A stretch of DNA of 39,707 nt. Source: an uncultured Clostridia bacterium (lineage in GTDB: Bacteria > Bacillota > Clostridia > Oscillospirales > Butyricicoccaceae). The notes under the pieces were generated by a model. That model searched no databases and had not been told where the DNA came from. It saw only the letters and a program-made list of their open reading frames with translations. The stretch is from contig CANSNO010000012.1 in the NCBI GenBank assembly GCA_947648385.1, positions 1-39,707 on the forward strand, read 5' to 3'. This document shows positions 30,729-39,449 of this stretch, in pieces. Numbering within the stretch: the first letter of the stretch is position 1; each line of letters opens with the position of its first letter. The position numbers were made by a program, and so were the translations under genes.

Positions 30729-31714
30729 AAACCAGACGCGCTCTATTTGAACTGGGTTGGAACGGCGTGGCAGGCGCCGACAGACTAACAGATGCGGCGA
30801 CAGGCATCACCTACACCGACCCCGCAAGCGGAGAGGCTGACAGCATAGATATAAATATCAACGACCGTGACCGTAAATGGATAGCTGAGTGGATGCCGTC
30901 AGCTGGCGACACAATGACCGCAAAAATCAAGTTACAGGACTGGGAACGGGAGGGTGACAACCGCGCCCTATCCTGTGGCTTTTTTATTTTAGATAGCTTT
31001 TCTTTCAGCGGGTGGCCCACAGCCGGAACTATCTCCGGTATTTCCACACCGACAGACAGCTCGTTTATGGCAACCGAACGGTCGAAAATATGGAGAAACA
31101 TCACCATAAAAGAAATTGCGGCAGAAATCGCCTTCCGAACGGGAATATCCCTCTTATGGGATGCAGACGGCTCGGATTTTCGGATTAAGACCATCGAACA
31201 GTCAAAGCAGACGGACAGCGACTTTCTCATGAGCCTGTGTACCACCTACGGCCTGTCACTCAAAATTTACGCACAAAAAATTGTCATTTTTGACCGAGAA
31301 AAATACAAAATGAAATCGGCTGTCATGACGCTGACTGCCACCGACCTCGAATCGTGGAACTGGAACAGCGATACCGCCGGAACCTATACAGGCGGTGAAT
31401 TCACCTACACCGACCCGCGAACAGAAAAGGAAATCACCGCCAAAATCGGCGGTGGCTCTCGTATTTTTAAGGATAGCGGCAAGGCCGACAGCGCAGCTGA
31501 TGCCGAACGAAAAATTAAGGCATCAGTGGCCAACGCAAACCACGGCTCCACAAAGATGACCGTGACCATTTTGGGCAATGCCCGTCTTTATGCCGGGCAA
31601 TGCGTATCTATAACGGGCCTTGGTAGGTTGAGCGGAAAGTATTACATTGACAAAGTCACCCATACAATCGGAAACGGATATACCATGAGTCTTGAACTAT
31701 CTCTCGTGGAATAA
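30725..31714 (+). CDS. Baseplate hub protein (P2 gpD, late control D family)
   Basis: 329 residues from the ATG at 30725, overlapping the gpX stop; an upstream TTG is less likely. Pattern DSIDININDRDRKWIAEWMP, SGWPTAGTISGISTPTDSSF, GISLLWDADGSDFRIKTIEQ is the gp27/gpD hub domain. It forms the trimeric hub under the spike. Confidence 0.88.
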   Translation: MKTRRALFELGWNGVAGADRLTDAATGITYTDPASGEADSIDININDRDRKWIAEWMPSAGDTMTAKIKLQDWEREGDNRALSCGFFILDSFSFSGWPTAGTISGISTPTDSSFMATERSKIWRNITIKEIAAEIAFRTGISLLWDADGSDFRIKTIEQSKQTDSDFLMSLCTTYGLSLKIYAQKIVIFDREKYKMKSAVMTLTATDLESWNWNSDTAGTYTGGEFTYTDPRTEKEITAKIGGGSRIFKDSGKADSAADAERKIKASVANANHGSTKMTVTILGNARLYAGQCVSITGLGRLSGKYYIDKVTHTIGNGYTMSLELSLVE

Positions 31715-31728
31715 GAAAGGAGTACCAC

Positions 31729-32205
31729 ATGGAAAACGATATTATCCGTATCGGTAAGGTGTCTGATGTAGACTATGAAAACGGCCTTGTTCAAGTCGCC
31801 TACCTCGACAGGGACAATAATGTGACCGCCCCCATGCCAATGCTTTCTGATAAGTACTTCATGCCGGATATTGGCGACCAAGTCATCGTCCTGCACCTCT
31901 CTAACGGCGCCGAAGCGGGCCTTGTTCTTGGTCGGTACTACACTGACAAAAATCTTCCGAAAGAGAGCGGAAAGGGCTTATTTTTTATGGCTCTTGACCG
32001 CGCTGGCGCATCATTCATCAAAGGCATCGACGGAACCATCATAATCAAAGGTAGCGAAATCGTGTTCAATGGCGATATCTCTGTGACAGGCGATATCACC
32101 GTCAACGGAAATATTACAGCGTCTGGCGATATAATTGCAGGCGGAGTATCGCTTAAGAACCACACGCATACAGGTGCTCACGGCGAAACTGGTGTCCCGC
32201 ATTAA
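31729..32205 (+). CDS. Baseplate spike protein (gpV family)
   Basis: 158 residues, SD AAAGGAG. N-terminal OB fold (IIRIGKVSDVDYENGLVQVA, MPDIGDQVIVLHLSNGAEAG), then a repeat-type beta helix (GDISVTGDITVNGNITASGD) and a C-terminal NHTHTGAHGETGVPH histidine tip that should bind a metal. It pierces the cell envelope on contraction. Confidence 0.92.
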   Translation: MENDIIRIGKVSDVDYENGLVQVAYLDRDNNVTAPMPMLSDKYFMPDIGDQVIVLHLSNGAEAGLVLGRYYTDKNLPKESGKGLFFMALDRAGASFIKGIDGTIIIKGSEIVFNGDISVTGDITVNGNITASGDIIAGGVSLKNHTHTGAHGETGVPH

Positions 32206-32216
32206 GGAGGCGTTAT

Positions 32217-32648
32217 ATGAGCATCAATAAGTACAACAAAGAAGGCTATCCAGACCCCACCGCATACGAGGCCCTGACCTCTATTCACAAAGAGGAAGCG
32301 GCAGTTAAAGTATTCCGTCCTCTCGTTTTTATTTGTTCTCCATATGCCGGAGATATCGAAATAAATAAGAGAGCGGCTCGAATATACAGCCATTTCGCCG
32401 TAGAGCGTGGATATATACCAATCACACCTCATCTGCTATATCCGCAATTTCTTGATGACGGCGACCCGACAGAACGCAAACTCGGCATTCGTTTCGGAGA
32501 AATTCTCATGGACAAATGTGCCGAGGTCTGGGTTTTTGGCTCCAAACTTTCAGAGGGAATGAAAAGCGAAGTCGCCCGAGCAAAGCGCAAAGGCTACCCG
32601 CTCCGCTATTTCACGGTGGAATGCGAGGAGATGACAAAATGTCCGTAG
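32217..32648 (+). CDS. DUF4406-like nucleoside deoxyribosyltransferase-fold protein
   Basis: 143 residues, SD AAGGAGG. PLVFICSPYAGDIEINKRAA, GYIPITPHLLYPQFLDDGDP, ILMDKCAEVWVFGSKLSEGM and SEVARAKRKGYPLRYF fit the Rossmann-like fold of 2'-deoxyribosyltransferases and DUF4406/DUF7768 proteins; the glutamate in EVARAK is the expected catalytic position. It probably acts on nucleosides or modified bases. A strange gene between baseplate spike and gpU genes, so it may be a late-acquired moron. Confidence 0.8.
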   Translation: MSINKYNKEGYPDPTAYEALTSIHKEEAAVKVFRPLVFICSPYAGDIEINKRAARIYSHFAVERGYIPITPHLLYPQFLDDGDPTERKLGIRFGEILMDKCAEVWVFGSKLSEGMKSEVARAKRKGYPLRYFTVECEEMTKCP

Positions 32649-33037
32649 TGGGCACACTGGGGAATAAAATTGTTTTTGAGGTGAGTGATAAAAAGGCCCT
32701 TTTGCTACAAAGCATAAGCAGGGATAGCAAAGGTCGATGGACTACCCACACCACGCTGGGAGAAAAGCCAAAGTCTGAATTTCTCGGCCCAGACCTTCAG
32801 AGCGTGAACCTTTCCATCTATCTCTCCTCAAATCTTGGGGTTCGCCCTCGCTCCGTGCTGGACGCAATCACATCCATGGTCGAGAGTGGCACAGCTGAAT
32901 ATCTCATAATCGGGAGCCGCCCTGTTGGTAAAAACCGTTTTAAACTGGTATCTGCCAGCGAGACATGGGACAAGCTCTACTCCCACGGCGAACTAACAAA
33001 GGCCAAAGTTTCTATAACTCTGGAGGAGTACATATGA
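32639..33037 (+). CDS. Tail protein U (P2 gpU-like)
   Basis: 132 residues, ATG at 32639 overlapping the preceding gene. SVVGTLGNKIVFEVSDKKAL, LGPDLQSVNLSIYLSSNLGV and LIIGSRPVGKNRFKLVSASE are the gpU pattern (PF06995). Caps or stabilises the tail tube. P2 gpU is usually near gpD; here it follows a moron gene. Confidence 0.85.
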   Translation: MSVVGTLGNKIVFEVSDKKALLLQSISRDSKGRWTTHTTLGEKPKSEFLGPDLQSVNLSIYLSSNLGVRPRSVLDAITSMVESGTAEYLIIGSRPVGKNRFKLVSASETWDKLYSHGELTKAKVSITLEEYI

Positions 33038-33333
33038 CAAGCCCCTATAACTTCCAGTTGGAGTTCACTTTCACGGATAACCGAGTGGAGGATTTAAATC
33101 GCCGGCTTACCCTTCTCATAACCACTCCTGTCGGCACAATGCCACTGGAGCGCGAATTCGGTATGACCCAAACCTTTCTCGACTCTCCGTCTGAAGCGGC
33201 AAAGGCTATGTTTACGGCTGAGTTGACAGAAAAGGTCGCCATATATATTCCAGAGATACATGTGGCCTCCGTAGATTGGGTAGCCGGTGAACACGGGTCA
33301 ATAATTCCAAAGGTGGTGATAACAGATGGATAA
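33034..33333 (+). CDS. Baseplate wedge protein W (gp25/gpW family)
   Basis: 99 residues, ATG in an ATGA-type overlap with gpU. RRLTLLITTPVGTMPLEREF and GMTQTFLDSPSEAAKAMFTA match GPW/gp25, including the conserved PxxREFG loop. Part of the baseplate wedge that triggers sheath contraction. Confidence 0.92.
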   Translation: MTSPYNFQLEFTFTDNRVEDLNRRLTLLITTPVGTMPLEREFGMTQTFLDSPSEAAKAMFTAELTEKVAIYIPEIHVASVDWVAGEHGSIIPKVVITDG

Positions 33334-34480
33334 TATCGAGGCGATAAAAGACACACCAGAAATCAGCTTTATAGATAATAAAACAATCGAACAGGTACAG
33401 TCGGAAATGATTGCCGATTTTGAGGCATTTATGAGTGCCGCAGAAGGAAAAGATGTAAAGCTGGAAAGAGCCAGCGTCTACCGAATGATACTCAACGCGG
33501 CAGCCGTTCAGATTTTCCAGGCTCTTCAGTATATCGACCGCGCTGGAAAGCAGAACCTTCTCAAATACAGTTATGGCGAGTTTCTGGACAACCTTGCATT
33601 GTTCAAAGGGGAAACACGGCGCCCAGCCACGGCGGCGGTCGCTACTCTCAGATTTACTCTTTCTGCGGTCAGAACCGTAGCAACAGGAATCCCCAAAGGA
33701 ACGCGAGTGTCCACCGCAGACGGCGTATACTTTGCGACCGATACCTATGCGGAAATCCCCACAGGCTCCACCACCGTCGATGTGGTCGCCACTTGCACCA
33801 CAATCGGGCAGGAAGGGAATGGTGTCTCCGTAGGAGAAATCAATACCATAGTCGACCCCATACCTTATGTTGCTTCGGCGGCCAACATTAACACATCTGT
33901 CGGCGGCGCTGATATTGAGAGCGATGAGGTCTTTGCAGAGCGTATATACCTCTCACCTTCCGCATACTCGACCGCAGGCCCAGAGGACAGTTACAAATAC
34001 CACGCGCGCAGGTATAATGCTGCCATCGGCGATGTTGTGGCCTCTTCTCAACAGGCGGCTGGCAAGGTCAATATTGTATTCCTTATGGAGGATGGCAGCA
34101 CCCCAGACAGCGCGACTATCGCTGGCCTGCAGGCTCACCTGAACGATAAGACCATACGACCGATGACTGATGTTGTCACAGTCTCCGCTCCCACAGAGGT
34201 GTCTTACACAATCGGATTGACATATTACATCAACCGTAGCGACAGCGCACAGGCAGTCGCAATCCAGACAGCGGTCAATCAGGCTGTCAACGATTATGTG
34301 CAGTGGCAGAGGCACATCGGCAAGGATATTAACCCTTCAAAGTTGACTGCCCTTGTTATGGCTGCTGGAGCAAAGCGCGTATCTCTGACAGCTCCAGCCT
34401 ATACGACCGTGGGCGCAAGCGCAGTTGCCGCGCTTGCCGGCAGTCCCACTGTCAATTATGGAGGACTGGAAGATGATTAG
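33326..34480 (+). CDS. Baseplate wedge protein J (gpJ family)
   Basis: 384 residues, overlapping gpW by 8 bp. FIDNKTIEQVQSEMIADFEA start, then TLRFTLSAVRTVATGIPKGT, DVVATCTTIGQEGNGVSVGE and ESDEVFAERIYLSPSAYSTA GPED-type segment are the gpJ/Mu gp47 pattern. Together with W and I it builds the baseplate wedge. Confidence 0.92.
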   Translation: MDNIEAIKDTPEISFIDNKTIEQVQSEMIADFEAFMSAAEGKDVKLERASVYRMILNAAAVQIFQALQYIDRAGKQNLLKYSYGEFLDNLALFKGETRRPATAAVATLRFTLSAVRTVATGIPKGTRVSTADGVYFATDTYAEIPTGSTTVDVVATCTTIGQEGNGVSVGEINTIVDPIPYVASAANINTSVGGADIESDEVFAERIYLSPSAYSTAGPEDSYKYHARRYNAAIGDVVASSQQAAGKVNIVFLMEDGSTPDSATIAGLQAHLNDKTIRPMTDVVTVSAPTEVSYTIGLTYYINRSDSAQAVAIQTAVNQAVNDYVQWQRHIGKDINPSKLTALVMAAGAKRVSLTAPAYTTVGASAVAALAGSPTVNYGGLEDD

Positions 34481-35057
34481 TCTTGCCAACAGCAAATTCA
34501 CAGACATCATGCCCTATAACCTCGCGTCCCAAATCGAGGTTCAGGCTCTCGCTTACGCCATCGGGAAACAGGTGTCGAGTTTATGCGCTTATGCTGACAA
34601 CACAAGAATTTACGCGGCAGTTGCCTCTATCCCTGAGCCAGCCCTCGACGCTCTGGCCCTTGAACTCCGCACACCCGCCTATGATGAGAATTACAGCCTC
34701 GCCGTCAAGAGGACACTGGTCGAAGGTGCGCTTACTTTTTATATGCAGATGGGTACGCCATACGCTGTCAACAAGATAATTGAGGCAATCTTTCAGGCCG
34801 GACACATCTCAGAATGGTTCGAGTATGGCGGCTCCCCTTTCCATTTCAAAGCATATACCACAAATCCGTCTATCACTCAGGACGATATAGAGGAGTTTAA
34901 ACGAGTGCTTTCCACGGTGAAGCGGCTCTCCGCATGGTTGGATGACATAATTCTCGACCTTACCACGGAACCGATGAATACCTATATCGGCCACTGGGTA
35001 CACACTGGGGAATTTATCCGGCTCGGAACGGTGTCGGCCCCCACAGAGATTTTTTAA
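34473..35057 (+). CDS. Tail protein I (P2 gpI)
   Basis: 194 residues from the ATG at 34473 (GGAGG 10 bp upstream), overlapping gpJ by 8 bp. TDIMPYNLASQIEVQALAYA, then AVKRTLVEGALTFYMQMGTP YAV and KRLSAWLDDIILDLT are the gpI features. Connects wedge and tail fibre. Confidence 0.92.
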   Translation: MISLANSKFTDIMPYNLASQIEVQALAYAIGKQVSSLCAYADNTRIYAAVASIPEPALDALALELRTPAYDENYSLAVKRTLVEGALTFYMQMGTPYAVNKIIEAIFQAGHISEWFEYGGSPFHFKAYTTNPSITQDDIEEFKRVLSTVKRLSAWLDDIILDLTTEPMNTYIGHWVHTGEFIRLGTVSAPTEIF

Positions 35058-35069
35058 GGAGGACATAAA

Positions 35070-37346
35070 ATGTTTCATGCCCCTAAAATAACCGATGCAG
35101 GTCAAGACCTCTATTATGACAGCCTCGCAGGTGGGAATATCACATTTACAAAAATCAAGTTGGGCAAGGGCCGCGTTAACCAGCCGATTTCCACCATGAC
35201 CGACCTTGTTGATGTCGTATTGAGCATTGATGCCAATGTCACACAACCAGCAGATAAGTCTTATGTGGATGTCAGCGGCTCCTTTGATAACTCAGACTTG
35301 ACCGAGGGCTTTTCTTGGCGCGAAATCGGGTTATTTGTCGCTAATCCCAAAGCCCCGGATGACCGAAATTCGGACATTTTGTATTGCTATCAAAACGCCT
35401 ATGATACCGCTGACTTTATACCCACCGCATCGGTTCAAGCCATGGAAAAGCATGTAACCATCCCCGTAGTGGTTTCGAATGCGGCACAGGTCTCCTGTCT
35501 TTTAAGCAAGTCTCTCGTGTTTGCCACACAACAGGACATCGCCAATCACAATTCTGATACTGCGGCGCATGTCGGCATTCAAAATAAAATAGCTGAATTG
35601 GATGGAGAACTGGATAGCCACAGCACAGACCCTGCGGCCCACCTTGCCATTCAAAATAAAATAAACGCGGTGGCCAATAATCTCTCAAATCACAATTCTG
35701 ACGCCACAGCACATCCTGCCATCCAGAATAAGGTTAATGCACAAGGCGAAGCCCTCTCGGAAATAGAAAACAAAATTGGCGCCGCCAACGGCATAGCTAC
35801 CTTGGATGACGATGGCTTGCTCCCGAATGACCAACTCCCGATTACTGGCATTTACTGCACTTGTGCTACGGCGGCGGGCGTAACTGAAAAAGTAGCTCAA
35901 ATAGTAAAAGGACATTTTATATTAGAGGCTGGCGTTGCAGTCGATGTCAAGTTCACCTACGCAAACACTGTCGCCTCCCCAACTCTTAATGTCAACAATA
36001 CAGGAGCTATTGCCATAAAAAAATACGGCAATACCGCGCCGACAAACTATCCGTGGGCAGCCGGAGCCGTCGTTAGGTTTGTTTATGACGGGCAGTACTG
36101 GCTCGTGCAAAACGGCTCGACAGCCACTACAAATACTTATGGTGTTACCAAACTCTCAACCTCGGTCTCCAGCACTGCCTCTGATGTGGCGGCGACACCA
36201 AGTGCCGTAAGACAGGCTTATAATCTGGCGTCTAACGCCATTCCAAAAGCACAGAGAGGAGTGTCCAACGGAGTAGCTTCCTTGGATGCCAACGGCAAAG
36301 TACCCTCGGAACAGCTCGACATTGATGTTTCAGGAGATATCTCAGCTCACAATACCGACACGACGGCTCACCCTGACCTGAGACAATATGTTGATGATGC
36401 GATTCAGGCCCTCTACAGTAAAACCTCGTCTGTAATTGTAAAGTTTTGGGCTAATCAGAATGTAACTATTACAGCGAAAAAAGGTGAAACCGTATTAACT
36501 GCCATAGCTAACCACTATGATTCTGCATTTGAAGAATACTACGCCTTATTTACAATTGATGAATTCGGCTTCTGGACTTTTACTGATGAAAATTATGGCA
36601 TCACTGGTGCTGTTACAATACCTATATCAGCATCTGATATAGGAGTCATAGAAGCTGCGGCACGCAAGATACACTATATATCGTGGGAACAAATCTCGAA
36701 ATGGGCCAGAGCTGGAAAAATGCGATTAATAAGTAATATAGGCGATACGCATGATTTCTCTTTAAATGGTGTCAATTACAAGGCAAGGTTGATTGGAATA
36801 GACCATGACATGGTTCATCACAACGAACAATATGGGCGAAATGTAGCTGGAGCTACATTCTTATTGAATAGCTATTTAGACACACTTTATCAAATGCACA
36901 ACAGCACCTCTAAATATGGGTATGTTGAAACGGACTTGTGCTCCACTTTATTGTCAACTATATGGTCACAAATCCCTACTTCATTACAATCGCTCATAGT
37001 TTCCGTCAGAAAGATAGCGGTAGAATATACGGCGACGGGTTCGGCTGGCAAACCTTTTTTGGACAGTCGCGTATATAACCTGTGCCTTCCGTCTGAATGT
37101 GAAATATTAGGAACAACTCGTTACGCACAAGGCGGAGAGGGTAGTCAATACGAATATTTCCGAAGCGGCAATTTGCCTATAATGTATGATAAAACAGGTA
37201 ACAATCCTCAAAGTTATTGGACACGCTCTTGCGCTACCGTTAGCTCTGGCAGTTCCGGTAGATTCTGCGCGATTAATTCAAACGGAATTGCCGAAGAGAC
37301 CACCGCTACCAGCAGTAGGGCCGTATGTTTTATGTTTTGTATTTAA
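35070..37346 (+). CDS. Tail fibre / receptor-binding protein
   Basis: 758 residues, SD AAGGAGG. Residues 1-150: P2 gpH-type attachment domain (PKITDAGQDLYYDSLAGGNI, DLTEGFSWREIGLFVANPKA). From about 158 there are three near-repeats NHNSDTAAH...IQNKI, with a fourth-like NTDTTAHPDLRQYVDDA later; then a beta-rich shaft. The last ~230 residues (EQISKWARAGKMRLISNIGD to WTRSCATVSSGSSGRFCAIN) match DUF6273, a C-type-lectin-like tip. From about 36420 the sequence is clearly richer in A/T than the shaft and wedge genes, so the tip was probably acquired separately. Confidence 0.88.
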   Translation: MFHAPKITDAGQDLYYDSLAGGNITFTKIKLGKGRVNQPISTMTDLVDVVLSIDANVTQPADKSYVDVSGSFDNSDLTEGFSWREIGLFVANPKAPDDRNSDILYCYQNAYDTADFIPTASVQAMEKHVTIPVVVSNAAQVSCLLSKSLVFATQQDIANHNSDTAAHVGIQNKIAELDGELDSHSTDPAAHLAIQNKINAVANNLSNHNSDATAHPAIQNKVNAQGEALSEIENKIGAANGIATLDDDGLLPNDQLPITGIYCTCATAAGVTEKVAQIVKGHFILEAGVAVDVKFTYANTVASPTLNVNNTGAIAIKKYGNTAPTNYPWAAGAVVRFVYDGQYWLVQNGSTATTNTYGVTKLSTSVSSTASDVAATPSAVRQAYNLASNAIPKAQRGVSNGVASLDANGKVPSEQLDIDVSGDISAHNTDTTAHPDLRQYVDDAIQALYSKTSSVIVKFWANQNVTITAKKGETVLTAIANHYDSAFEEYYALFTIDEFGFWTFTDENYGITGAVTIPISASDIGVIEAAARKIHYISWEQISKWARAGKMRLISNIGDTHDFSLNGVNYKARLIGIDHDMVHHNEQYGRNVAGATFLLNSYLDTLYQMHNSTSKYGYVETDLCSTLLSTIWSQIPTSLQSLIVSVRKIAVEYTATGSAGKPFLDSRVYNLCLPSECEILGTTRYAQGGEGSQYEYFRSGNLPIMYDKTGNNPQSYWTRSCATVSSGSSGRFCAINSNGIAEETTATSSRAVCFMFCI

Positions 37347-37363
37347 GAGAGGGATGCTTAAGA

Positions 37364-38008
37364 GTGTATAAGGTTTTTAAAAACAATGAAATTATTGCGG
37401 TAATAAATAGCCCGACATGGGTAAAACAGCAAGAAAATAAAACTTTTCTTCTTTGTACCGAACAGGAAGCACAGGGTATTGTAATAAACAATGATGTCTT
37501 TCATGTGCTCGGCTTACCGGATATCGAAGGGACTGAATCCGTTGCTCTCAGCAAAATAAATGAAGAAACATATTATGCTGAACAAAAAAACGAATTAAAC
37601 TCTGCTATTCGTCCTGCTTCAATAGCCTTTGTCAAACTCGCGGAAAGCGGAAACCTTGATGATATAACCATTGTGGAAAACTCCACACAATTCGCTACAT
37701 GGGTTCCTAAAATGTCCTATGTTGAAGGTGCTATCCGTTTAGATGAAGAAAACGGTAAATTATATCGTTGTATTCAAGCACACACTTCTCAAGATGATTG
37801 GCGACCACATACAACGCCTGCCCTGTGGAAAGAACTCAGCGACCCTTATTTGGAATTTCCGGATTGGAGTCCTCCTGTAGGTTCTCATGATTCCTATACC
37901 TCAGGCGACAAAGTTTCTTGCGACGGCAAAACTTGGATAAGTGAAGTTGATAACAATGTATGGAGACCCGGGGTATACGGATGGAGAGAGGTAACGAATG
38001 AACAGTAA
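37364..38008 (+). CDS. Fibre-associated protein with two carbohydrate-binding-like segments
   Basis: 214 residues; GTG at 37364 is likelier than ATG at 37325 (GAGAGGGA upstream). The N-terminal VYKVFKNNEIIAVINSPTWV and later LCTEQEAQGIVINNDVFHVL are a common phage pattern seen beside fibre genes. Two repeats at the end, IRLDEENGKLYRCIQAHTSQ...WRPH and SGDKVSCDGKTWISEVDNNV WRPG, look like CBM5/12 chitin-binding modules. It may be a fibre chaperone or fibre tip accessory. AT-rich like the fibre tip. It overlaps the protease start by 11 bp. Confidence 0.75.
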   Translation: MYKVFKNNEIIAVINSPTWVKQQENKTFLLCTEQEAQGIVINNDVFHVLGLPDIEGTESVALSKINEETYYAEQKNELNSAIRPASIAFVKLAESGNLDDITIVENSTQFATWVPKMSYVEGAIRLDEENGKLYRCIQAHTSQDDWRPHTTPALWKELSDPYLEFPDWSPPVGSHDSYTSGDKVSCDGKTWISEVDNNVWRPGVYGWREVTNEQ

Positions 38009-38930
38009 AAACAACTGGATAAGGGACTACCTGGGTGTCACGGCGTGGCACGAGGTGGGGTATGACGGCTCCCATGGCCTGACGGCCTCCGGCGAGGACT
38101 TTGAAGCGGCCCGACCCTCCGGCCACGCCGCCAAGAGTTGGGAGGTATTCCGTGAGATTGCCCCCGCCCGAAAGGTCATTTTCGTCAAGTACAGGGACGG
38201 CGTAAAGTGCGCCGCCGATACCATGTTCGTCTCTCTGTCGGGGCCGATAGGCGCCGCCGACAGAGCCACCCTTGACGATGCCATGCCCGACCGCCTGACT
38301 ATGTTTGTCTCGGCGGGGAATGAGGGTGACGAAAAGGCCAATCAGTATATGTATCCCCAAAAGGTCTACGGTGTGGCCGCCGTCAAGCTGTTGGCCGATG
38401 TTATGGTAGACAACCAGCCCGTCAGGGGCGAGATACATCCCATGGCGGCCTCTTACAGCAGTACAAGCCGTCATGTGGACTTCGCCGCCCCGACTGACTT
38501 GTGCGTGTCCACCGGCGGAACCTTCGGCGGGACAAGCTGCGCCTGTCCCGTTCTGGCGGGTATGGCGGCCCTTATAAACGACAAGGCCATCGCCGATTGT
38601 GGCAGGCCCCTGACCCATGAGGCCATGTACAGGCTGTTAAAGGACATATCGGTGGACATCGAGGCCGAGGGCAAGGACAATAAAACGGGCTGGGGTATGC
38701 CGATACTTCCCCCGCCTGACAAGCTGGATTTAAGGAGGTACATAGACATGACCTATAAGGACGATGACAAAATAGCGGCCTACCACAAGGCCGATGTTTA
38801 CCGCGCCGCTGAGCTGGGCCTTATGCTTGGCGACGGCGACAGCTTTGAGCCGGACAAGCCCTTGACCCGCCAGCAGGCGGCAAGTATTGCCGTCAGGCTT
38901 TATGACAGGCTCAAGGAGGCGGCAAAATGA
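37998..38930 (+). CDS. Subtilisin-like (S8) serine protease with C-terminal SLH-like domain
   Basis: 310 residues, SD GGAGAGAGG. Active-site blocks: SGHAAKSWEVFREIAP (His43), FVSAGNEG (Asn108, oxyanion hole) and GTSCACPVLAGMAAL (Ser180). The usual Asp-Thr/Ser-Gly block near residue 30 is not visible; the segment is GYDGSHGLTASGEDFE. Residues 252-309 (YKDDDKIAAYHKADVYRAAE, then LGLMLGDGDSFEPDKPLTRQ) match an S-layer homology domain, which anchors to cell wall polymers. No signal peptide. Located in the lysis region, so it may attack the cell surface or act at exit; alternatively it may be a virion protease. Its end overlaps the next start. Confidence 0.85.
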   Translation: MNSKNNWIRDYLGVTAWHEVGYDGSHGLTASGEDFEAARPSGHAAKSWEVFREIAPARKVIFVKYRDGVKCAADTMFVSLSGPIGAADRATLDDAMPDRLTMFVSAGNEGDEKANQYMYPQKVYGVAAVKLLADVMVDNQPVRGEIHPMAASYSSTSRHVDFAAPTDLCVSTGGTFGGTSCACPVLAGMAALINDKAIADCGRPLTHEAMYRLLKDISVDIEAEGKDNKTGWGMPILPPPDKLDLRRYIDMTYKDDDKIAAYHKADVYRAAELGLMLGDGDSFEPDKPLTRQQAASIAVRLYDRLKEAAK

Positions 38931-39271
38931 GCGACAGCGTTATTGTGGCCGTCGTGGGCGGACTGCTTGGAGGCTCTGCCGTGGCGGCCCTGATAAATCA
39001 GGTTGGTGAGGCCATAAGAGCCAAACAACATAGGTCGGCCACCGAGGAAAAAGAGGAGGATGCCGAGCTCAAAGCCCTCAAAACAGGCCTCAAATGGGTG
39101 CTGTATGATAGGATAAGATATCTCGGCCTCAATTACCTCAAGGCTGGAAAGATAGACTTTGATGACCGCCGCATTTTAAACGAGATGCATAATAGCTACC
39201 ATAACGGTCTTGATGGCAACGGCGACCTTGACAATATTATGGACGCGGTGAACCATCTGCCGCTCAAATAA
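38927..39271 (+). CDS. Phage membrane protein, possible holin-region accessory
   Basis: 114 residues, ATGA-coupled to the protease. One N-terminal membrane helix (SVIVAVVGGLLGGSAVAALI), then charged helices and a Gly-Asp loop (NGLDGNGDLDNIMDAVNHLP). Families of this kind sit beside holins in Clostridia phages. Function not known; it may act with the holin. Confidence 0.65.
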   Translation: MSDSVIVAVVGGLLGGSAVAALINQVGEAIRAKQHRSATEEKEEDAELKALKTGLKWVLYDRIRYLGLNYLKAGKIDFDDRRILNEMHNSYHNGLDGNGDLDNIMDAVNHLPLK

Positions 39272-39287
39272 AAAGGAGGATAAAACC

Positions 39288-39347
39288 ATGGACTACATAA
39301 CAAATTACATCGCGCCGGAGCTGCTGGTTCTGGTGCCCGTGCTGTAA
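39288..39347 (+). pseudogene. Truncated holin (first 19 codons only)
   Basis: ATG at 39288 behind AAAGGAGG encodes MDYITNYIAPELLVLVPVL followed by TAA at 39345-39347. The N-terminus resembles the start of a Clostridia phage holin family (as I remember it, APELLVLVPVLY-like), which normally continues for 80-110 residues. In-frame and other-frame translation after the stop gives no continuation. Either a real small protein or, more likely, a remnant left by replacement of the rest of the gene. Confidence 0.6.
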
Positions 39348-39368
39348 ATTGTCATGACTGCTGTCAAC

Positions 39369-39449
39369 AAGTTGCAACTTAAATAATTGTTGCAAGTTAA
39401 GCAAAGTCTTTCATTGTTTAAGCAAAGTCTTTCATTGTTTAAGCAAAGT
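39369..39449. repeat. AT-rich island with palindrome and 21-bp tandem repeats
   Basis: Contains the perfect 12-bp palindrome AAGTTGCAACTT (39369-39380), two exact 21-bp tandem units starting AGCAAAGTCTTTC (39400-39420 and 39421-39441) and a third partial unit (39442-39449). No gene fits. It is followed by an imperfect inverted repeat GAGTTGAACTT ... AAGTTAAACTC at about 39512-39552. The island separates the holin remnant from the next holin. Confidence 0.85.

Noticed and set aside
36420..37346. Diversity-generating retroelement target
   Set aside because: The lectin-like tip fits, but no reverse transcriptase, template repeat or accessory gene is found in the window, so it is kept only as a possible module swap.
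39400..39449. CRISPR-like repeat
   Set aside because: The 21-bp units are directly adjacent with no spacers, and there are only two full copies.
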